In this document: in pieces, positions 57,610-64,000 of the stretch
How the letters are laid out: the number at the start of each line of letters is the position of its first letter
Numbering within the stretch: position 1 is the first letter of the stretch
NCBI RefSeq assembly: GCF_000763315.1
Contig: NZ_JPST01000012.1
Span: forward strand, 62,001 to 126,000
Length of the DNA stretch: 64,000 nucleotides
From: Thermoactinomyces daqus
GTDB lineage: Bacteria; Bacillota; Bacilli; Thermoactinomycetales; Thermoactinomycetaceae
Direction of reading: 5' to 3'
Position numbers and translations under genes: made by a program
The notes under the pieces: generated by a model
The model's input: the letters and a program-made list of their open reading frames with translations, nothing else
What the model was told of the DNA's origin: nothing
Database searches by the model: none

Positions 57610-57894
57610 CAGGCTCCGCTTGTGTCCGACGGTTCATCTTGGCCGGAGCGCTTGCGGGAAAGCGTTTAGTAATCATTTTATTGGATCAGTGCATTCATGT
57701 GATAACCAAGACGTGTGGATGAAGCGATTTCCGCTGTCAGAGAGTGAATCCGGCAGTGGGAATCGCAGCTAAGGAATGAAAAGTCTGGTTTTTGAAGCAT
57801 ATTTTTATTATTATTTAGAAGGTTTTTATTAATTATATACTGAATATTATTAATATATTGATAACAATACCCCGATAAAGGAGATGACTGCGAC
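57610..57894. other. Intergenic region upstream of the lipase
   Basis: Contains an AT-rich stretch (57780-57870) likely to hold the lipase promoter. No convincing gene; the antisense open frame here lacks a ribosome site. Confidence 0.4.
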
Positions 57895-59544
57895 GTGAAA
57901 GCGCGATGGCGTTTGGCGCTGGTTTTGACCCTTTGTCTGTTGCTGGCATTGCCGATGAGTATCGTGCAGGGAGCAAAGGCGGAAGTGCCCCCGCCGAAAG
58001 TGATGGGACATGTCACTGTTTCCGGTTCTGCCGGTACGGAGTCATTGTCGCCGCCATCCAATTCCACCACGCCGGGAACCTGGTTTGTCGGAGCGACTCC
58101 GCCCAATGCCGATTTGAGCAAGCCGCCGATCGTGTTTGTGCAAGGGATGAACGGCAAGGCGCAGGACTGGTGGAGCGATACAAGGTATCACGGGGTTAAT
58201 GATATGTATGAACTCGCTTATGCAAACGGTTACAGAACGGCTTTTGTCCAGTTGTATGATGCGGCGGGCAACGGATCGGCCAGACCGGAGGACAACGGCA
58301 AACTGCTCGCGCAAATGCTGGCGCAAATCTCCGCCTATTTCGGTCAGAAAGTGAATATTGTCGCCCACAGCAAAGGCGGGCCGGATACCCAGGCAGCTCT
58401 GGTTGAGTACGGCGCTTATCCTTACGTCAACAAGGTGGTCACCCTTTCCTCACCGCACTACGGTTCGGATCTGGCCAATCTGGCATACAGCTGGTGAGCC
58501 GGGTGGCTGGCCGATCTGTTGGGGCAGCACAGTCCCGGGGTCTATTCGCTCCAGACGGGTGAAATGGAGAAATACCGGCAGCAGATCGACTCCAATCCCA
58601 ATGTTTCCAAAAACGCCTATTTTACTGCTGCGGGCGATGATTGGGGACCATTTATGTCCGCGCTCTGGTTCGGGGGCCTTTATCTCTCCCAATACGGGGC
58701 CAATGATGGCATGGTAAACGATTGGAGCGCCGATCTTCCTTACGGGCGACACCTGTTTACCTCCCATGCTGACCATGATTCCATTCGGACGGGATCAGCC
58801 TCCTTCAGTCAAATCGATCCCGTCCTGCGCACCGCTGCCGCTTCATCAGTCGTGACGACGGCGGCAAAACCGGCAACACAGGATACTGATCCGGCGGCTG
58901 ATCAGACGTATGTTCATGGCGGTCCGCTGACCACCGGGAAAACGGAAGTGCAAACCGTTCCGGTTGAGACGGGGCTGGCGCAAGCTGTTTTTGCCGTGCT
59001 GACTAAAGGTTCCGATGTAAACGTTTCCCTGGTTTCCCCCAGCGGAAAAGTATACAAAAAAGGAAATCCCGTTTACTCGTCGGGAATCGACCAGGATTTC
59101 TTCAAAGGGGCAACAGTTCAGGAATTTCGGGTGGAAAAACCGGAAAGCGGAAACTGGCAGGTTCGCCTCTCCAGTTCCCATGATGACGCCTATCTCTTGA
59201 CCACGATGTTTTCCGGCGGGGAAGCAGCTTCCTTTTCCGTCGATCTCCCGCGCAGGTGGAGCCGCAATGCCCTGCCGATGTCTGTCCGGTTCAAGCATCT
59301 GGAAAAATGGGACCTTGCTGCCCTTCAGGCTCAGGTGAAAGTGCTGACTTCTGCCGACATGAAGAACAAGAAGACGAAGGGACTGCAATTTTCCCTGAAG
59401 CCAACGCAGGGTTCCGCTTTATCCGGAGCATTCAAGGGGGCAGAGCCGGGCGTCTACAACTTTACCATCGAGGTGCGCGGGAAAACGAAGCAGGGGTCCC
59501 CTTTTGCCCGCACCATCATCCGCTCGGTCTATATCGGCAACTAA
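57895..59544 (+). pseudogene. Secreted triacylglycerol lipase/esterase interrupted by an in-frame TGA
   Basis: GTG 57895 with AAGGAGATG. A signal peptide (residues 1-29, ALA-like end) leads into an alpha/beta-hydrolase: PPIVFVQGMNGKAQDWW, the nucleophile Ser159 in NIVAHSKGG, and LSSPHYGSDLANLAYSW, then TGA at 58495-58497. Reading on in the same frame gives AGWLADLLGQHSPGVYSLQT, GGLYLSQYGANDGMVNDWSADLPYG and the catalytic His region HADHDSIRTGS, then a C-terminal beta-domain, to a normal stop at 59544. A TGG-to-TGA change (tryptophan expected) or a sequencing error breaks a 549-codon lipase. Confidence 0.8.
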
Positions 59545-59614
59545 ATCATCCGCTCTGTTCGCAAAACAAAGGGAAGGGGTGCGACGAGACCAATCGGAAA
59601 TAAGAAACGGGATG

Positions 59615-59646
59615 AACCGGATCATCACATGGGTGATCCGGTTTTT
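59615..59646 (+). terminator. Terminator after the lipase gene
   Basis: AACCGGATCA / TGATCCGGTT with a 9-nt loop and TTT. Confidence 0.85.
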
Positions 59647-59779
59647 CTGTTCAGGGCGGTCATGACTGATGGCCGGATAGCCGGATTGGCCAATGGAATT
59701 CCGGGCCGATGCAGATTTTTTTGCCACTTTTTTCATATAGATTATGGAAGAGATGAAAGAATGAGAGGGTGACGTGAAC

Positions 59780-60556
59780 ATGGCGAAGCCGGATCGGCCC
59801 GTCGCATGGGTGGCAGGCGGCCCGAGGGGCTTGGGCGTGCAGGTGGCAAAAGGATTGGCCCGGGACGGATACCGAATTGTGATCAATTATCGAAAGAGCG
59901 CGGAAGCGGCCCGAAAGTTGGCAGCAGAGATCGAACAAATAGGAGAAGAGGCGTATCTCATCCAAGGCGATCTGAGCCGGTTGGAGGAGATCCGGGACAT
60001 GGCCCGCCGGGTTTTGAACCATTGGGGCAGGGTTGATGTACTCGTGCTGATGGCCGGGCCTTTCATTTTCAATCATACGCCTGTTGCCGCGTTTACGGAT
60101 GCGATGTGGCGGGAAATGATAGAGGGAAATCTGTCCGGGGCTTTTTACTTGTTCAGGGAAATTATTCCATATATGCGCAAGCAGGGAGGCGGGCGCCTGA
60201 TCACCCTGGGTTATCCGGATGCGGAAATCGCTCCGGCATGGGCGGGATTTGGGCCTTATGCCGCGGCCAAGACGGGTCTGGTCACCCTGACGCGCACCGT
60301 GGCCCTGGAAGAAGCGGAAAACGGCATCACCGCCAATATGGTATATCCCGGCGACATTCGCGATCCTTACAAGGAAGCGATGATTGCCGAAGCGCGGGGC
60401 AAAAAAGATCCCCGCACACCGATCGGGCGTCCGGGTACGGGGGAAGACGTGGCACGGGTGGTCCGTTTTCTCGCCCATCCTGATTCCGATTTTATTACCG
60501 GTGCTGTGATTCCGGTGACGGGGGGTTTTACAAATCCGCGATTTTATGTAAAATAG
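59780..60556 (+). CDS. SDR-family oxidoreductase, atypical active site
   Basis: 258 residues, short-chain dehydrogenase fold. The cofactor motif is AGGPRGLG and the catalytic YxxxK is YAAAK, but the expected active-site Ser (about 13 residues before the Tyr) falls in GYPDAEIAPAW with no serine, and the usual NNAG motif reads VLMAG. NADP-type NYRKS suggests NADPH use. ATG 59780 with GAGGGTGA. Close to FabG-like paralogues, but an intact reductase is doubtful. Monocistronic. Confidence 0.8.
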   Translation: MAKPDRPVAWVAGGPRGLGVQVAKGLARDGYRIVINYRKSAEAARKLAAEIEQIGEEAYLIQGDLSRLEEIRDMARRVLNHWGRVDVLVLMAGPFIFNHTPVAAFTDAMWREMIEGNLSGAFYLFREIIPYMRKQGGGRLITLGYPDAEIAPAWAGFGPYAAAKTGLVTLTRTVALEEAENGITANMVYPGDIRDPYKEAMIAEARGKKDPRTPIGRPGTGEDVARVVRFLAHPDSDFITGAVIPVTGGFTNPRFYVK

Positions 60557-60640
60557 GCATAAGTTTTGTGTAATATTCCTGTAATAATTTTAAAAACCGA
60601 CAAACCCTGTTCACATGATTTAAGCTATAATGATGAAGTG

Positions 60641-60820
60641 CTATTTAGAAGAATTCTTTTCTTTTCTATTTATGTAAAAAGCCAGCCAAAACCAGAAAGC
60701 GGAGCCGCCCAAGCCTAGGATCAGACCGGTCATGCCGGCTGTTTTCCAAAGGAACAGGGAGGCGGCGATCCCGATCACCCCGGTTGTGCGGCTCGCAAAA
60801 ATGACAGCCTGTGTAAGCAT
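60641..60820 (-). CDS. Small two-helix membrane protein
   Basis: 59 residues: MLTQAVIFASRTTGVIGIA start, two hydrophobic helices (about 13-24 and 30-49) and a basic Lys/Asn/Ser end. The ribosome site AGAGGTGAGAAAAC is strong, and TTGCCA...TATAGT on the minus strand may be the promoter. It diverges from the PBP gene. Too short for family assignment; I do not recognise it. Confidence 0.6.
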   Translation of the reverse strand: MLTQAVIFASRTTGVIGIAASLFLWKTAGMTGLILGLGGSAFWFWLAFYINRKEKNSSK

Positions 60821-60971
60821 GTTTTCTCACCTCTGCTATTACTATAGCACAGATGAGAGGCTGGCAAAAATGCAAGATCGCAGTCCTGGAAGTGGATGAT
60901 TCGGCGGATCCCGATGCTGGGATACAGATGAAGCAGTGTGCAGGTAACACGTGTTTCAGGAGGTTAACGCA

Positions 60972-63653
60972 ATGGACGATTTTCGCAAGGTGAGCATGAG
61001 GAGTGGGTATTCGCCCATGCCGCCGCGTTCTCGCAGCGAACGAGTCGGTCCCCGCTCCCGCTCCGGCGGACGAGGTACCGGGGGCCCCGGGAAGCGCGGG
61101 AAGAAAGCGGGATGGAGACGTTTTTTCACATGGAAATGGTTCTTATTGGTTCTTTTAACATCTTTTCTGCTCATGGTCGGTGGATGTTCCGCCATCATGA
61201 TGTCAGCCAACCCGAACGAATTGAACAAAGTGAACAAGAACAATATCGCGGCCGCGTCGAAAATCTATGCTTACAATAATAAGCAAGAGCCGGTCGACTC
61301 CTTCGGGTATGACAACCGCGAATGGATCAGTATGGATGAACTGCTCAAGCATAATAAACTGATGGTCAACACATTTGTGAAGACCGAGGACCGCCGTTTC
61401 TACCAACACCACGGGGTGGACTTCCAGGGGCTGGCCCGGGCGGTTGTCAAGGATGTCATCTCCATGGATAAAGCGGAAGGGGCCAGTACGATCACCCAGC
61501 AGGTCTGCAAAAACATCGTGTTGGAGAACTCTGCCAAAACGTATACCCGTAAAATTAAAGAGATCGGTTGTGCGCTCAACCTGGAGCGAAAACTGAAAGA
61601 AGAGGGAAAAGATCCGAAAAAGCAGATTCTCGAAGCGTATCTCAACTACATCAGCTTCGGCGGCAACATCGCCGGGGTGCAGATGGCGGCCAAATCCTAT
61701 TTTGGCTACGATTTGAAAAAGCAAGAGCTTCCGGTGCAGGATGCGGCCATGCTGGCCGGGATGCCGAAAGGGCCGTCGTTGTATAACCCGATCCGGCACA
61801 AAGAAAAAGCACTGGAACGCCGAAACGTCATTTTGACGCAGGTCATGCCGGTTGATGATGTGATGCCTCCGCTGATTTCGCAGGCAGAAGCGGATAAACT
61901 GGCGCAAACGCCTTTGAACCCTTGTGAAAACTGTGCGGAGAAATACGCCAAGAAGAGCGATTTTGACGCGTACAAGGATCTGATTCAAAAAGAGCTGAAA
62001 GAGGAATATGGCATCGATCCGGATGATTTGGCAACGGGAAGCTACCAGATTTATACGGCGCTTGATCCCAAGGCGCAAGGTGCGGTGCAGGAAGCTCTGA
62101 AGAAAGACAGCCTCTTTACCAACGCTTCCGGCACAAAGCTGACAGCGGGCGGAGGCAAAGTGGATGCCGATGCGGGAATTACCGTGATTGACCCCAAAAC
62201 AGGCGGGATTCGTGCCATCGGCGGCGGACGGAACTTTGTCCATACCGCTCATATCCGGGCTTTGGAACTGCATCAGCCGGGTTCATCGATCAAGCCGCTC
62301 ACGGTCTATTCACCGGCGATTGAGAAACATGATTACAATGAGTATTCGATTGTTCACGACAAACCCGTCGACTGGGCCGGTACTTGGCATCCGCAAAACT
62401 ATGAACCGGGCAGCTTCGGTGATATCCGGATGGAAAAAATGGTGGAGGAATCGTACAACCTGTCGACGCTTAACCTGTTGCACGATGTCGTGACATTGCC
62501 TGTGGCCTTCGAATATGCCCAAAAACTGGGCCTCAATCTTGTACCAAATGACCAGGCGTATGCTGCCTTGGGTCTTGGCGGTTTGACCAATGGGGTAAAT
62601 ACGGTGCAAATGGCCGGAGCCTATTCCGTCTTCCCCAACGGTGGTTATTATTATACCCCGCATGCCATCGTGAAAGTGGTGGATGCGGATGGCGACGTCA
62701 GGAAACGAAAACATCCGATTGAAGACACTCCTACCAATGTATTCTCGAAGAAAACAGCTTACTATATGACGAGGATGCTGAAAAAAGTAGTGAGTGAGGG
62801 TACGGGTTCCACATTTGCCGGATTGCATAACGGTTGGGATGTGGCCGGTAAGACGGGAACGATTAACGGAGAGAAATCCGGCTGGTTTGTCGGCTATACG
62901 CCTGATCTTGTCTGTGCGGTTGACGTATTCTACCCGGGTTACTCCGGTGACGACTACGTCAAGATGACCGGGGGAACGGCGCCGGCAAAAATCTTCTCCT
63001 ACGTGATGAAGAAGTTGACCGACGATAAACCGCCGAAACACTTCAGCAATTTTGGGGTTCCTGATCCACAGCCGCCGTTTGAGCTGCATGCTCCGCATCT
63101 GACTGCCGTATCCCAAGAGGATGGCGTTCTGCTGCAATGGCAGGCTCAGCCCAACCGGGTGAAATATCAGGTGTTCCGCGACGGGCAAATGATTGCGGAG
63201 CTTGGTCCGGGTTCGACCAGCTATAAAGATACCGATGCCAAACCGCCGGCAGCTTCCGGAGGAGATGGCGGAGACGGCGGATTCTGGGATAAAATCATCG
63301 GTGGCGGTGCTGCTCAGTCCAAATCCTACACGTATAAAGTGGTAGCGATTGACACGCAGGCAACCGATCCCGGTGCAGCGCAAAAAGAAAGTAATTCGGT
63401 GACGGTGACCCTATCACCAAAAAAGCCGGAAAACCCGGATCCAAACGGAAACACGAACGACCAAAACGGCCAGAATGGCCAGAATGGTGGCCAAAACGGG
63501 AATAATCCCGGCGGCATTTTCAATCCTCCTCCGTCTGATGGCGGCCAGAATGGCGGTGGTACCCAAGATGGTGGCGGCCAGGATGGCGGCTCAACCGGAG
63601 GAAACGACAAACCGCCAAAAGGTGGCGGTGGAGGTGGCGGCGGCTGGTGGTAG
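60972..63653 (+). CDS. Class A penicillin-binding protein (bifunctional peptidoglycan synthase)
   Basis: 893 residues. A basic cytoplasmic tail and one membrane helix (~55-75) precede the GT51 transglycosylase, with catalytic Glu139 in VKTEDRRFYQHHGVD and QQVCKNIVLEN. The transpeptidase has Ser438 in PGSSIKP, S-Y-N at ~494-496, and KTG at 627. A fibronectin-III-like module (~695-800, PHLTAVSQEDGVLLQWQA) follows, then a long Asn/Gln/Gly-rich tail ending GGGG...GWW. ATG 60972 with CAGGAGG. Pairs with PBP1/PonA-type cell-wall synthesis; the tail is unusually long and glycine-rich. Confidence 0.94.
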   Translation: MDDFRKVSMRSGYSPMPPRSRSERVGPRSRSGGRGTGGPGKRGKKAGWRRFFTWKWFLLVLLTSFLLMVGGCSAIMMSANPNELNKVNKNNIAAASKIYAYNNKQEPVDSFGYDNREWISMDELLKHNKLMVNTFVKTEDRRFYQHHGVDFQGLARAVVKDVISMDKAEGASTITQQVCKNIVLENSAKTYTRKIKEIGCALNLERKLKEEGKDPKKQILEAYLNYISFGGNIAGVQMAAKSYFGYDLKKQELPVQDAAMLAGMPKGPSLYNPIRHKEKALERRNVILTQVMPVDDVMPPLISQAEADKLAQTPLNPCENCAEKYAKKSDFDAYKDLIQKELKEEYGIDPDDLATGSYQIYTALDPKAQGAVQEALKKDSLFTNASGTKLTAGGGKVDADAGITVIDPKTGGIRAIGGGRNFVHTAHIRALELHQPGSSIKPLTVYSPAIEKHDYNEYSIVHDKPVDWAGTWHPQNYEPGSFGDIRMEKMVEESYNLSTLNLLHDVVTLPVAFEYAQKLGLNLVPNDQAYAALGLGGLTNGVNTVQMAGAYSVFPNGGYYYTPHAIVKVVDADGDVRKRKHPIEDTPTNVFSKKTAYYMTRMLKKVVSEGTGSTFAGLHNGWDVAGKTGTINGEKSGWFVGYTPDLVCAVDVFYPGYSGDDYVKMTGGTAPAKIFSYVMKKLTDDKPPKHFSNFGVPDPQPPFELHAPHLTAVSQEDGVLLQWQAQPNRVKYQVFRDGQMIAELGPGSTSYKDTDAKPPAASGGDGGDGGFWDKIIGGGAAQSKSYTYKVVAIDTQATDPGAAQKESNSVTVTLSPKKPENPDPNGNTNDQNGQNGQNGGQNGNNPGGIFNPPPSDGGQNGGGTQDGGGQDGGSTGGNDKPPKGGGGGGGGWW

Positions 63654-63664
63654 TCGCAGCCCTG

Positions 63665-63696
63665 GAAAAGACCAGCGAACTTTCGCTGGTCTTTTC
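63665..63696 (+). terminator. Terminator of the PBP gene
   Basis: Perfect 14-bp stem GAAAAGACCAGCGA / TCGCTGGTCTTTTC with a 4-nt loop and trailing T. Confidence 0.9.
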
Positions 63697-63753
63697 TTAT
63701 GCCCGTTTTCATAAACTAGTCCTAACCAGAATAGAGAAGGGACGTGGATTGCC

Positions 63754-64000
63754 TTGCATGCATTTGGCAGATGGCAGCGTGCCAGCCGCGTCGGGTTTAC
63801 CTATATCGGAACGGTGATCGGGGCCGGATTTGCATCCGGGCAGGAGATATTGCAATTTTTTACCTCCTTTGGCGAGGAGAGCATCTGGGGAGTGCTGCTG
63901 GCAACGGGCCTGTTCGCCTGGTTGGGATCGCGCATGATGTTGATGGGCGCCCGGTTGAGGGCGTTTTCTTATGAAGAATTCAATACGTATCTGTTTGGTG
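63754..64000 (+). CDS. YkvI-like membrane transporter, 3'-truncated
   Basis: First 82 residues of a polytopic protein cut by the window end. N-terminal FTYIGTVIGAGFASGQEILQFFTSFG is the glycine-rich first-helix signature of the YkvI family, related to branched-chain amino-acid/cation symporters. TTG 63754 with AAGGGA about 11 nt upstream; the GTG at 63744 is in another frame. Substrate unknown. Confidence 0.8.
   Translation, partial: MHAFGRWQRASRVGFTYIGTVIGAGFASGQEILQFFTSFGEESIWGVLLATGLFAWLGSRMMLMGARLRAFSYEEFNTYLFG

Noticed and set aside
58495-58497. TGA as selenocysteine in the lipase
   Set aside because: A tryptophan is expected, no SECIS-like stem directly follows, and lipases do not use selenocysteine.

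Overview
This 64-kb window is a chromosomal segment of a spore-forming member of the Bacillales, probably a moderately GC-rich lineage such as Thermoactinomycetaceae (the family placement is inference). The Bacillales assignment rests on Gram-positive Shine-Dalgarno sites, frequent TTG and GTG starts, Spo0M, YheC/D, YndM, YkuS and YjcZ homologues, a sortase substrate, and Bacillus-like gene sets: fadNAE, gatCAB, dgkB-rlmCD and yerB-yerC-pcrB-pcrA-ligA. I see no rRNA, tRNA, CRISPR array, phage or intact insertion sequence. Most of the window is housekeeping sequence with clear terminators.

Layout. 0-5 kb: the end of an M32 carboxypeptidase, an LPKTA-anchored surface protein, a VC0807-type membrane protein, homoserine dehydrogenase and an antisense-strand 39-aa YjcZ-like protein. 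5-11.3 kb: a biotin operon bioA-bioD-bioB-bioF behind a BirA-type operator, then Spo0M and a stand-alone bioC-like methyltransferase. 11.3-13.7 kb: small membrane or surface genes, one frameshifted. 13.7-19.4 kb: the fatty-acid beta-oxidation operon fadN-fadA-fadE behind a perfect FadR operator. 19.4-24.6 kb: minus-strand sporulation-type genes and divergent proline dehydrogenase / P5C dehydrogenase. 24.7-29 kb: a coiled-coil protein, DedA with a structured leader, TatA, and cstA-ybdD. 29-43.5 kb: gatCAB, SirB/CbiX, YkuS, YidC, gnd, a purine permease under a PurR-type operator, dgkB-rlmCD, a nitroreductase, an unusual amidase and cyclophilin.

43.6-47.1 kb is an AT-richer accessory patch: a lipoprotein, a frameshifted Imm11-like immunity gene, orphan small proteins, and a DUF2975 membrane protein (interrupted at an A7 run) paired with a YozG-type regulator. 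47.1-54.1 kb is the conserved yerB-yerC-pcrB-pcrA-ligA block. 54.2-64 kb holds a secreted transglutaminase, an RluD-type pseudouridine synthase, a Nudix hydrolase, a secreted lipase broken by an in-frame TGA, an SDR, a class A penicillin-binding protein with an FN3 and glycine-rich tail, and the start of a YkvI-type transporter.

Functional logic: amino-acid metabolism (hom, proline catabolism), vitamin synthesis (biotin; siroheme/cobalamin chelatase), fatty-acid and purine regulation with visible operators, translation fidelity (gatCAB), DNA repair (pcrA, ligA) and envelope biogenesis (PBP1, YidC, Tat, amidase). The most unusual points are a switch-like structured leader before DedA, an amidase lacking its catalytic glutamate, an A7 -1 slippery-type site in the DUF2975 gene, and a cluster of interrupted surface or accessory genes while core genes are intact.
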